15,204 bases of DNA from VFMC01 sp039796935 (GTDB taxonomy: Bacteria > Actinomycetota > Acidimicrobiia > Acidimicrobiales > Ilumatobacteraceae): the NCBI GenBank assembly GCA_039796935.1, contig JBDKIV010000121.1:1-15204 (forward strand), given 5' to 3'. The notes under the pieces were generated by a model. That model was not told the origin of the DNA, made no database searches, and saw only the letters and a program-made list of their open reading frames with translations. Shown in pieces: positions 5,459-12,437 of the stretch (its first letter is position 1; each line of letters opens with the position of its first letter). Made by a program: the position numbers and the translations under genes.

Positions 5459-7075
5459 TCAGCGACGGTTCGCCCGGTACCACTCGATCGCAGCAGCGGT
5501 CGACCCGTCGTGGCCGGACACGTCATGGCCGGACACGGCGGCGCCGGACAACTCGGGGGCGATGCGAGACGCCATGACCTTGCCGAGCTCGACACCCCAC
5601 TGGTCGAAGCTGTTGACACCCCACACACAGCCCTGCACGAAGACCACGTGCTCGTAGAGCGCGACCAGCTGACCGAGCGTGTGCGGTGTGAGTCGGGGGG
5701 CGAGGATCGTGGTGCTCGGGCGGTTCCCGGGAAAGACCCGATGCGCCTGCTGGTGGGCGGGAACACCGTCGGCGATCACTTCGGCGAGCGTCCGACCGAA
5801 GGCCAGCGCCTCGGACTGGGCCAGCATGTTGGCCATCAGCAGGTCGTGCTGGTCGCCGTACGGGTGGTTCGGCTGCGCAAAACCGATGAAGTCGATCGGC
5901 ACCAGTCGCGTCCCTTGGTGGAGCAGCTGGAAGAAGGCGTGCTGGCCGTTCGTCCCCGGCTCGCCCCAGATGATCGGTCCGGTGTCGATCGACACCGGGG
6001 CTCCGTCGAGGCGCACACCCTTGCCGTTCGACTCCATGTCGAGCTGCTGGAGGTAGGCAGGGAAGCGGCGCAGTTCGTGCGCATACGGGAGTACCGCCTT
6101 CGACTGCGCCCCGAGCACGTTCGTGTACCAGAGCCCGATCGCCGCCATGAGCACCGGGACGTTCTGGTGCAGCGGCGCATCGCACAGGTGACGATCGACC
6201 ACATGGAACCCGTCGAGGAGCTGCCGGAACCCTTCGGGACCGATCGCCACCATCAGCGACAGCCCGATGGCCGAGTCGAGCGAGTACCGGCCACCGACCC
6301 AGTCCCAGAAAGCGAACATGTTGGCGGGATCGATACCGAACGCCGCAACCTCGGCCGAGTTCGTGCTGACCGCCACGAAGTGCTGCGGCACCGCATCATC
6401 ACCGAGCGCAGCGACCAGCCAGGACCGTGCGGCGCGAGCGTTCGTGAGCGTCTCGAGCGTCGTGAACGTCTTCGAGCTCACCACGAACAGGGTGGTCGCC
6501 GGGTCGAGATCGTCGAGGTTCTCGTGGATGTCGGCGCCATCGACGTTGCTCACGAACCGGCACCGAAGAGCGTCCGTCGAGAACGAGCGCAGCGCTCGGT
6601 AGGCCATGGCCGGGCCGAGGTCGCTTCCACCGATCCCGATGTTGACGACGGTGGCGATCGGCTCACCCGTCGCGCCGCGCCACGAACCCGACCGGACGCG
6701 CTCGGCGAAGGTGCTCATCTGCCCGAGCACTGCGTGCACATCGGCCACGACGTCGCGATCGTCCACGACGAGTCCGCGTCCCACCGGGGCGCGCAGCACC
6801 GTGTGCAACACCGATCGCCCTTCGGTGACGTTGATCCGTTCACCGGCGAACATGGCGTCGCGACGCTCGACGAACGAACTCGCCGCGACGACATCGAGCA
6901 GGGCTCGCATGATGGTCTCGTCCACGAGGTTCTTCGAGAGATCGACTCGAAGGTCACCGACCTCGACGGTGTAGCGCTCGGCACGAGTCGGATCGGAGGC
7001 GAACAGCGCTCTGAGCGGGACGGCGGGCGGCGTCTCGAGGAGCGAGCGCCACTCGACGGTCGAGGCGATGTCCAT
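5459..7075 (-). CDS. pgi: Glucose-6-phosphate isomerase
   Basis: 538 residues, close to the usual 540-550 for bacterial Pgi, which interconverts glucose-6-phosphate and fructose-6-phosphate in glycolysis and gluconeogenesis. Family signatures are intact: VNIGIGGSDLGP at 144-155, VVSSKTFTTLET at 198-209 (phosphate binding), GGRYSLDSAIGLS at 261-273, and VWGVNSFDQWGVELGK at 484-499. The catalytic residues line up as E348 in MESNGK, H379 in EPGTNGQHAF and K499 in ELGK. The ATG at 7075 gives the expected N-terminus; the frame stays open further upstream but over the livF gene. No Shine-Dalgarno is seen, and a possible -10 overlaps the livF stop, so the gene could be read both from its own start and by read-through from livGF. 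The C-terminus carries a small duplicated SGHDV segment at 515-523. Confidence 0.97.
   Translation of the reverse strand: MDIASTVEWRSLLETPPAVPLRALFASDPTRAERYTVEVGDLRVDLSKNLVDETIMRALLDVVAASSFVERRDAMFAGERINVTEGRSVLHTVLRAPVGRGLVVDDRDVVADVHAVLGQMSTFAERVRSGSWRGATGEPIATVVNIGIGGSDLGPAMAYRALRSFSTDALRCRFVSNVDGADIHENLDDLDPATTLFVVSSKTFTTLETLTNARAARSWLVAALGDDAVPQHFVAVSTNSAEVAAFGIDPANMFAFWDWVGGRYSLDSAIGLSLMVAIGPEGFRQLLDGFHVVDRHLCDAPLHQNVPVLMAAIGLWYTNVLGAQSKAVLPYAHELRRFPAYLQQLDMESNGKGVRLDGAPVSIDTGPIIWGEPGTNGQHAFFQLLHQGTRLVPIDFIGFAQPNHPYGDQHDLLMANMLAQSEALAFGRTLAEVIADGVPAHQQAHRVFPGNRPSTTILAPRLTPHTLGQLVALYEHVVFVQGCVWGVNSFDQWGVELGKVMASRIAPELSGAAVSGHDVSGHDGSTAAAIEWYRANRR
5511..5540. repeat. Two tandem copies of a 15-bp unit near the 3' end of pgi
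   Basis: TGGCCGGACACG occurs at 5511-5522 and again at 5526-5537, a 15-bp (five-codon) tandem duplication that yields SGHDVSGHD in the C-terminal tail of Pgi, beyond the catalytic lysine. It lies in a variable tail and is probably neutral. Confidence 0.7.
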
Positions 7076-7082
7076 GCAGGCG

Positions 7083-7088
7083 ACCCTA
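7083..7088 (-). promoter_or_regulatory. Possible -10 TAGGGT of pgi overlapping the livF stop codon
   Basis: On the minus strand TAGGGT ends seven bases before the pgi ATG at 7075. Its first three bases are the TAG stop codon of livF. The hexamer keeps the T, A and final T of TANNNT. Since TAG is a stop codon in any case, the match could be accidental; the lack of a Shine-Dalgarno for pgi makes it more credible. Confidence 0.35.
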
Positions 7089-7793
7089 CCCGAGGTAGCT
7101 GGACTCGAGCAGGAGTTGGTTGGCGGCCAGATCCGCCGCTCGCCCGGCGAAGGCCAACTCACCGTGACGGAGCACGTAGGCGCGATCGGCGACCGCCAGA
7201 GCCTGGTGCACATGCTGTTCGACGAGGAGCACTGCGACACCAGACGTGTCGGCAGCGCGTCGTACTGCCGCAAGGAGTCGCTCGACGACGAGGGGCGCCA
7301 GGCCGAGGCTGAGTTCGTCCACCATCAGCACACCCGGCCGCCTGACGAGTGCCCGGGCGACGGCGACCATCTGCTGCTCGCCACCGCTGAGGAGGCCGGC
7401 CCTGCGGTCCAGGAGCGCGTCGAGCGCCGGAAACAGTTCGATGACCCCACGCAGCTCGGCGCTCTCTGATCGGCGGCTCGGCGTGGCCAACCGAAGGTTC
7501 TCGCGAACGGTGAGCCGCATGAAGAGGCTCCGCTCTTCGGTGACGTGGCCCAGGCCGAGGCGGGCAATCGCGTCGGGCCGACGGGACCGCACCGATACGC
7601 CCCCCAGCACGACATCGCCGGCCGAGATCACGTTCAGGCCGGACGCGGCCCGCAACGTGGTCGACTTGCCGGCTCCGTTCGAACCGAGCAGGGCGACGAC
7701 TTCGCCCGGATCGACGTGGAGATCGATCCGGTGGATCACGTCGGCACCGCCGTAGCCGGCCGACAAGTCACGCAACTCGAGCGCTGCGGTCAT
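7086..7793 (-). CDS. livF: Branched-chain amino-acid-type ABC transporter ATP-binding protein LivF
   Basis: 235 residues, the normal LivF length. Walker A GSNGAGKS at 37-44, ABC signature LSGGEQQ at 135-141, Walker B VLMVDE at 155-160, and LLVEQHV as the switch region, where LivF proteins typically read VEQNV. It energises import of branched-chain amino acids or other small carboxylates and amides together with LivG and two LivH/LivM permeases. The ATG overlaps the livG stop as ATGA, so the pair is translationally coupled. No permease gene is adjacent; the only livM in the window is about 6 kb away, so the partner membrane proteins are unknown. Confidence 0.93.
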   Translation of the reverse strand: MTAALELRDLSAGYGGADVIHRIDLHVDPGEVVALLGSNGAGKSTTLRAASGLNVISAGDVVLGGVSVRSRRPDAIARLGLGHVTEERSLFMRLTVRENLRLATPSRRSESAELRGVIELFPALDALLDRRAGLLSGGEQQMVAVARALVRRPGVLMVDELSLGLAPLVVERLLAAVRRAADTSGVAVLLVEQHVHQALAVADRAYVLRHGELAFAGRAADLAANQLLLESSYLG

Positions 7794-8536
7794 CGGGGAC
7801 GACCCAGATACGCCTCGACGACCCGTTGGTCCCGCACGACAGAACCCGGCTCGCCGACAGCGATGACCACACCGGACTCGACGGCGTACAGCCGGTCGCA
7901 CACCGAGACCATCAGGTCGATGTCGTGATCGACGAGCAACACCGCCGTCCCGGCCTCGACCACACCTCGCAGGCAGCCCCCGAACGCAGCCCGCTCGCGC
8001 GCATCGAGCCCTGCGGCCGGCTCGTCCATGCACAGCAGCAGCGGAGCGGACGCCAGCGATCTGGCCAGGCCGGCCAGCATCCGTTCGCCGTGGCTGAGTT
8101 CATGCGGCAGCCGGTCGACCACATCGGCGATTCCGACGAGCGCCACCGCAACGTCGATCCGCTCGGCGGCGACCGTGCCGCCGGCGACTCGAGGGCGGCC
8201 GCGGCGATCGTCCCGGGCGCGGGCTCCCACCTCGAGGTTCTCGATGACCGTGAGGTCGTCGAAGAGTTCGACCGACTGCCAGGTTCGACCCAGCCCGGCA
8301 CGCGCCCGACGATGAGGAGCCAACGTGGAGATGTCGTGCCCGTCGAACAGGACGCGGCCGGACGAACGCACGAATCCGGTGAGCGCATCGATGGCCGTCG
8401 TCTTGCCGGCACCGTTCGGGCCGATCAGGCCGACCACCTCGCCGGACGCGACGACGAGGTCGAGTCGATCGAGCGCCACCAGACCGCCGAAACGAACCGA
8501 CAGACCCGATGTCTCGAGCAGTGGTGACCCTCCCAT
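7790..8536 (-). CDS. livG: Branched-chain amino-acid-type ABC transporter ATP-binding protein LivG
   Basis: 248 residues from the ATG at 8536. LETSGLSVRFGGLVALDRL opens the fold. Walker A GPNGAGKT is at 39-46, GLGRTWQSVELFDDLTVIEN at 81-100 corresponds to the LivG Q-loop region, Walker B LLLCMDEP is at 167-173 and the H-loop is DHD at 203-205. The signature is LSHGER at 147-152, whereas LivG proteins usually have a GQ pair there, so it is somewhat divergent but has the conserved Ser and Gly. The start has a GGGGGCG-like purine-rich stretch upstream; the frame continues into the lipoprotein gene but without coding character. It follows the small lipoprotein by 22 bp and is coupled to livF, suggesting one transcript lipoprotein-livG-livF, perhaps extending to pgi. 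Confidence 0.92.
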   Translation of the reverse strand: MGGSPLLETSGLSVRFGGLVALDRLDLVVASGEVVGLIGPNGAGKTTAIDALTGFVRSSGRVLFDGHDISTLAPHRRARAGLGRTWQSVELFDDLTVIENLEVGARARDDRRGRPRVAGGTVAAERIDVAVALVGIADVVDRLPHELSHGERMLAGLARSLASAPLLLCMDEPAAGLDARERAAFGGCLRGVVEAGTAVLLVDHDIDLMVSVCDRLYAVESGVVIAVGEPGSVVRDQRVVEAYLGRPR

Positions 8537-8558
8537 GCGGTTCGCCCCCGACCGACCG

Positions 8559-9089
8559 CTACTCGACACAGTCGAGCGCCGACCACAGCGCCGCCGGAAC
8601 CCCGCCATCGCCGCAGATCCCCGAGGTTCCGAGATTGCGCAACTCCCACGCACCACCGACCCACTGTGCGACTGCGAAGTATCCGTCCATCGTCATGGGG
8701 TCGTCGGGCGCTCCCGACCACGAAGCCCAGTCGTCAGCGCAGCGCAGTGACGTGGGTGTCACGCCGGGCACGGATGACTGCGTCTGCTCGATGATCAGGG
8801 CGATGTCGCAGGGACCCGTCGGCTGGCCGGTGGTGGGCGGTGCCACGGTCGACGCAACGGTGGTGGTCGAGCGCACGGTCGTGGCCGGACCGACCGTCGT
8901 CGCCGATGCACTCGTCGTGGGATCGACCACCGGAGCAGCGGTCGTCGCGACCGTCGACGCCGCCGCCGACGACGTCACCGGGACCATGGTGGCCGGGTTC
9001 GGTTCGCCTCCGGAGGAGTCCCCACCCCCGCACGCCGCAACGGTGAGAGCCGGAACGGCAACCCCCAGGATCAGGCGAGTCCACATCAT
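8559..9089 (-). CDS. Small secreted lipoprotein with Thr/Ala/Val-rich linker, function unknown
   Basis: 176 residues. The N-terminus is a lipoprotein signal peptide: MMWTRL, a hydrophobic stretch, then LTVAAC with the lipidated cysteine C20, followed by GGGDSSGG. Residues 33-90 are a Thr/Ala/Val/Ser/Pro linker. The globular C-terminal part (about 92-176) has four cysteines, C94, C117, C159 and C174, which could make two disulfides outside the membrane, and is rich in Trp and Gly (WASWSGAPDDP, AQWVGGAWELRNLG). I recognise no family. Its size and lack of a binding-protein fold argue against it being the solute receptor of the downstream livGF transporter, although it probably shares their transcript. 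The start is one of two adjacent ATGs (9089 or 9086); a -10 lies seven bases before the first and there is no Shine-Dalgarno. Confidence 0.82.
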   Translation of the reverse strand: MMWTRLILGVAVPALTVAACGGGDSSGGEPNPATMVPVTSSAAASTVATTAAPVVDPTTSASATTVGPATTVRSTTTVASTVAPPTTGQPTGPCDIALIIEQTQSSVPGVTPTSLRCADDWASWSGAPDDPMTMDGYFAVAQWVGGAWELRNLGTSGICGDGGVPAALWSALDCVE

Positions 9090-9096
9090 CGGACGC

Positions 9097-9102
9097 ACAG
9101 TA
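9097..9102 (-). promoter_or_regulatory. -10 element TACTGT for the leaderless lipoprotein transcript
   Basis: On the minus strand TACTGT, preceded by GGG, ends seven bases before the ATGATG at 9089. It lies in the 84-bp divergent gap shared with the nitroreductase promoter, whose -10 is 59 bp away, so the two promoters are back to back and could share a regulator. Confidence 0.45.
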
Positions 9103-9161
9103 CCCAATCGGACGCTGCGCCGCGAGCCGCTCGCAACGCACTCACATGGCAGGTGGTCGCG

Positions 9162-9167
9162 TACTCT
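9162..9167 (+). promoter_or_regulatory. -10 element TACTCT for the leaderless nitroreductase transcript
   Basis: TACTCT ends six bases before the ATG at 9174 and no Shine-Dalgarno is present. This favours the ATG at 9174 over an in-frame ATG at 9153, which would lie upstream of the promoter element. No -35 match is obvious at 17-18 bp. Confidence 0.5.
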
Positions 9168-9173
9168 ACGACC

Positions 9174-9827
9174 ATGACTGCTCCGTTCGATCTGGCACAG
9201 ACCGATCACCTCCTCACCACGACTCGTGCGGTGCGGAAACGACTCGACCTCTCGAGGCCGGTGAGCCGAGACCTGATCGTCGACTGCATACGCATCGCGA
9301 CCCAGGCTCCGGCGGGCGGCAACGTTCAGCACTGGCGATGGCTCGTCGTCGACGACCCCGCGCTCAAGGCGTCGATCGCCGACCTCTACCGGAGGGCCTA
9401 CGAACCGTACATGGAGCTGCAGCGCCAAGCCGTCGAGCGCACGAATCGCACCGACGCCGCTGCCATCATGTCGTCGAGCGACCACCTGAGCGACGTGCTG
9501 CATGCCGTGCCGGCCATGGTGATCCCGTGCTACATCGGCCGACCGACCCACGACATGGGACAAGGAACCCTTGCGGGCATGTACGGCAGCATCCTGCCCG
9601 CCGTGTGGAGCTTCATGCTCGCGGCACGGAGCCGTGGCCTCGGCACCGCATGGACGACGCTGCATCTGGCCTACGAAGCCGAGGCCGCCGCCCTGCTCGG
9701 CATCCCCGAGCACGTCTGTCAGGTCGCGCTCACGCCCGTCGCGTACTACACCGGCGACGACTTCAAGCCCGGGTCGCGGCGGCCGGCCGAGTCGGTCACG
9801 TACTTCAACGGCTGGAAACTGCAGTGA
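9174..9827 (+). CDS. Nitroreductase family protein
   Basis: 217 residues, typical of FMN-dependent nitroreductases, cytosolic NAD(P)H oxidoreductases that reduce nitro compounds, quinones or flavins. Family marks are TTRAVRKRLD at 16-25 (flavin phosphate contact), APAGGNVQHWRW at 45-56, where the usual APSGGNxQPW is slightly altered, and ARSRGLGTAWTT at 151-162, the segment near the flavin and dimer interface. The C-terminal tail VTYFNGW resembles the end of actinobacterial members. Its natural substrate cannot be read. It heads a four-gene plus-strand run and its stop overlaps the GTG of the serine hydrolase (GTGA), so the first two genes are translationally coupled and may act on related compounds. 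Confidence 0.9.
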   Translation: MTAPFDLAQTDHLLTTTRAVRKRLDLSRPVSRDLIVDCIRIATQAPAGGNVQHWRWLVVDDPALKASIADLYRRAYEPYMELQRQAVERTNRTDAAAIMSSSDHLSDVLHAVPAMVIPCYIGRPTHDMGQGTLAGMYGSILPAVWSFMLAARSRGLGTAWTTLHLAYEAEAAALLGIPEHVCQVALTPVAYYTGDDFKPGSRRPAESVTYFNGWKLQ

Positions 9828-10930
9828 GCTCGATCGACGAACGCTCGGTCGCCCGCCTCTCGGCCCACGTGGCCGACCAGGTCGAACGAGGCTCACTCCG
9901 GGCAGCCCAGTTCGCACTGGCACTCGACGGCGACATCGTCGCGACCGAATCCTTCGGGTCGGCCACACCCGAGCATCGCTTCGTCATCTTCAGCGCGACG
10001 AAGACGATCACCGCGCTCGCCCTCCTACCCCACCTGGCCGACGGCTCGCTCGAGCTGACCGCTCCGGTCGCGACATACCTTCCCGAGTTCGGCGAGAACG
10101 GCAAGGAGGAGGTGTCGGTCCTGCACCTGCTCACCATGCAGGGCGGGTTCCCGACCGCGACCCTCGGGCCCCGTCACTGGGGTAGCAGCCGCGCCCGACG
10201 AGAGCGCATGGCCGAGTGGCGGCTCGACTGGCAGGCTGGGTCACGGACCGAGTACCACCCGCTCTCGGCCCACTGGGTGATCGCCGAGTTGATCGAGGCA
10301 CTGAGCGCCGAGCCGTACACCGACGCGGTTCATCGGCAGGTGAGCGCACCGGCGGGCGTCGACCGGGTCCTGACGCCGTCACCGGGCGGACCCGTCGTCG
10401 AGATCCGCGTCGACGGCGAGACCCCCACGACCGACGCCCAGTTGGCTGCGGTCATCGCCGCCTACGGCGACGCCCGACTCGTCGGGCAGGCAGCCGTCGA
10501 CCCCGACTCGGTCATCAGCATGAACGACCCGAGGTCACAGGCCGCGTGCGTACCCGGAGGTGGAGGTGTCGCTCGCGCCGTCGATGTCGCACGGATCTAC
10601 CAACACGTCCTGGCCGACGACTCGCCGTGGATGCGCGACGCGAGAGGCGTCGTTCGGAATGCGAGCATCAACGTGAGCGACCGGGTCGCTGCGAACCGGA
10701 CCATCGCCGGGGTCATCGCCGGCCGCGACGGTCACGAGCGCATCCGATGGTTCCCCTCCGCCCCACGGTCGTTCGGCCATCACGGCATGGGTGGGCAACT
10801 GTGCTGGGCCGACCCCGATTCCGGTCTGTCGTTCTGTTTCCTGCACGACACGGTCCATCGCGACCCCGGTGTCACGTTGTTGCGCGTCGAGGCGATCAAT
10901 CGACTCGCGCTCGCGTGCGTCCGTTCGTGA
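9824..10930 (+). CDS. Beta-lactamase-family (EstB-like) serine hydrolase
   Basis: 368 residues. The catalytic S57-A-T-K60 motif (SxxK) is followed by LLPHLADGSLELTAPVATYLPEF, a common segment in class C beta-lactamase-like esterases. Y144 in TEYHPLSAHWV is the probable Tyr of the YxN-type motif, although the Asn is absent, and HHGMGG at 319-324 takes the place of the KTG/HxG box. Such enzymes hydrolyse esters or small amides rather than clinical beta-lactams. There is no signal peptide, so it is probably cytosolic. The GTG start overlaps the nitroreductase stop by four bases; no other good start lies before the conserved fold. Odd points are the missing Asn and several Cys residues. The substrate is unknown. 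Confidence 0.87.
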   Translation: MSSIDERSVARLSAHVADQVERGSLRAAQFALALDGDIVATESFGSATPEHRFVIFSATKTITALALLPHLADGSLELTAPVATYLPEFGENGKEEVSVLHLLTMQGGFPTATLGPRHWGSSRARRERMAEWRLDWQAGSRTEYHPLSAHWVIAELIEALSAEPYTDAVHRQVSAPAGVDRVLTPSPGGPVVEIRVDGETPTTDAQLAAVIAAYGDARLVGQAAVDPDSVISMNDPRSQAACVPGGGGVARAVDVARIYQHVLADDSPWMRDARGVVRNASINVSDRVAANRTIAGVIAGRDGHERIRWFPSAPRSFGHHGMGGQLCWADPDSGLSFCFLHDTVHRDPGVTLLRVEAINRLALACVRS

Positions 10931-10941
10931 CGACCGCGACG

Positions 10942-10947
10942 TAGCGT
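10942..10947 (+). promoter_or_regulatory. Weak -10 candidate TAGCGT before rarD
   Basis: TAGCGT fits TANNNT but ends nine bases before the GTG at 10957, two or three more than at the other leaderless genes, giving a leader of about three bases. No Shine-Dalgarno is visible. It sits in the 26-bp gap after the serine hydrolase, so read-through from upstream is equally likely. Confidence 0.25.
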
Positions 10948-10956
10948 GACGTCCCG

Positions 10957-11883
10957 GTGAACGACGACGGCCAGCGCAGCGGCATCATCGCGGGCTTGTC
11001 CGCCTACCTCCTCTGGGGTGCGCTGACCCTCTACTGGAAGTTGCTCACCGACTTCGCCCCGTTCGAACTCGTCGGCTGGCGCGTCGTCAGCGCATCACTC
11101 GTGATGATCGGGGTGGTGTCGATCTCACGACGCTGGAGTCGACTGATCGACGTGGCCCGTCAGCCTCGACTCGTCGGTCGGATCGCCGTGGCTGCAGCCC
11201 TCCTCGCCACGAACTGGAGCGCCTACGTGTGGGCCGTCGTCAACGACCACGTCCTCGAAACGGCACTCGGTTACTTCATCGCGCCGCTGCTGACGATCGC
11301 GCTCGGTGTGGTCGTGTTCCACGAGCGCCTCACCCGCCTGCAGCGCGCAGCCGTCTCGCTCGCTCTCCTCTCGGTCGTGGTCCTCACCGTCTCGTACGGT
11401 CGCGTGCCGGTGGTGGCCCTGCTGCTGGCCGGGTCGTGGAGCCTGTACGGGTGGATGAAGCGCCAGGTCCCCCTCACCCCCGTCGAGAGCATGTCTGCCG
11501 AGTCGTTCGTGGTGCTGCTCCCGGCTCTTGCCGTCGCTGTCGTCGCAGGCGGCCGCACCGGCAGCATCCCGTCGACGGCAAGCCCGGTCGAACTGATCCT
11601 CGTGCTCCTGACGGGCGTTGCCACCGTCGTGCCGCTCATGTTGTTCGCGTGGGCTGCGCAGCGGGTCCCGTTCACCCTCCTCGGGCCCATGCAGTACCTC
11701 ATCCCGACGATCAACTTCTTCCTCGGCTGGCTGCTGTTCGGCGAGGAGCTCCCGCTCAGCCGAGTCGCAGGGTTCGCGTTGGTCTGGGTCGGCCTCGCAC
11801 TCATCACCGTCGACATGGTCCGTCGGCAGCGGGCCGCGACCGAACCTGATCGAGCAGCCGTGCCCTCGGCGGGAGGTCGCTGA
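10957..11883 (+). CDS. rarD: EamA/RarD-type drug-metabolite transporter family permease
   Basis: 308 residues with about ten hydrophobic segments, the EamA (DMT) layout of two five-helix halves. The first half has AGLSAYLLWGALTLYWKLL, ELVGWR, NWSAYVWAVVN (86-96) and LGYFIAPLLTIALGVVVFHE (104-123), which are characteristic of RarD. The second half ends with LGPMQYLIPTINFFLGWLLFGE. RarD proteins are inner-membrane transporters of unproven substrate, originally linked to chloramphenicol sensitivity; family members often export amino acids or metabolites. The GTG start places the first helix ten residues in. It lies 26 bp after the serine hydrolase and its TGA stop shares a base with the ATG of the Nudix gene, so it is part of the same compact run. 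Confidence 0.9.
   Translation: MNDDGQRSGIIAGLSAYLLWGALTLYWKLLTDFAPFELVGWRVVSASLVMIGVVSISRRWSRLIDVARQPRLVGRIAVAAALLATNWSAYVWAVVNDHVLETALGYFIAPLLTIALGVVVFHERLTRLQRAAVSLALLSVVVLTVSYGRVPVVALLLAGSWSLYGWMKRQVPLTPVESMSAESFVVLLPALAVAVVAGGRTGSIPSTASPVELILVLLTGVATVVPLMLFAWAAQRVPFTLLGPMQYLIPTINFFLGWLLFGEELPLSRVAGFALVWVGLALITVDMVRRQRAATEPDRAAVPSAGGR
11871..11876 (+). promoter_or_regulatory. Shine-Dalgarno GGGAGG inside rarD serving the Nudix gene
   Basis: GGGAGG ends six bases before the ATG at 11883 and lies within the last codons of rarD, whose stop overlaps that ATG. The arrangement supports translation of the Nudix gene from the shared message. Confidence 0.7.
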
Positions 11884-12416
11884 TGCGCTGGACCGTTCAC
11901 GGAGAGCGGATCGTCTATGACAGCGAGTGGATGCGGGTCGCCCTGACCGACGTCGAGATCCCCGGCGGCGAACGGTTCGATCATCACGTCGTCCGAATGC
12001 CCACCCACGCGAGCGGCACCGTCGTGCACGACTCAGGGCGCGGCGTCCTCCTGCTGTGGAGACACCGGTTTGCGACCGACACCTGGGGCTGGGAGATTCC
12101 TGCGGGCCGCATCGACGATGGCGAGCGAGCTGACGAAGCGGCACGCCGAGAGACACTCGAAGAGACGGGATGGGCACCCGGGCCCGTCCGGCACCTGACC
12201 TCCTACCACCCGCTCAACGGCAGCAGCGATGCGACCTTCCATCTCTTCGCAGCCGACTCGGCCACGCTGATCGGTCCGCCGACCGACACGAGCGAGGCCG
12301 AGCGAGTCGTCTGGCTCCCCGTCGACCGGCTCCGCCACGAGATCCGCGCCGGATCGGTTCGCGACGGTATGTCGCTGACGGCGTTGCTGTGGTGGCTCGT
12401 CCACGAATCGCCCTGA
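11883..12416 (+). CDS. Nudix hydrolase, ADP-ribose pyrophosphatase-like
   Basis: 177 residues with a complete Nudix box G-x5-E-x7-RE-x-LEE-x-GW at 75-97 (G75, E81, R89-E90, E93-E94, G96). These metal-dependent enzymes cleave nucleoside diphosphates linked to another group. The WGWEIPAGRID lead-in and the loose N-terminal beta sheet (WTVHGERIVYDSEWMRV) resemble ADP-ribose or other nucleotide-sugar pyrophosphatases rather than MutT, but the substrate is inference. It starts at an ATG overlapping the rarD stop, with GGGAGG six bases upstream. It ends 21 bp from the convergent crotonase gene with no clear terminator between them. Confidence 0.92.
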   Translation: MRWTVHGERIVYDSEWMRVALTDVEIPGGERFDHHVVRMPTHASGTVVHDSGRGVLLLWRHRFATDTWGWEIPAGRIDDGERADEAARRETLEETGWAPGPVRHLTSYHPLNGSSDATFHLFAADSATLIGPPTDTSEAERVVWLPVDRLRHEIRAGSVRDGMSLTALLWWLVHESP

Positions 12417-12437
12417 GGCCGACCTCGACAGCCGGGT

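Noticed and set aside
5510..7312. 600-codon plus-strand ORF opposite pgi
   Set aside because: Arg/His/Glu-rich shadow ORF produced by GC-rich codon bias; pgi on the minus strand has full family signatures and catalytic residues.
9824..10930. Antibiotic-resistance beta-lactamase
   Set aside because: There is no signal peptide and the Tyr and KTG boxes are altered; it fits the esterase-like branch better.
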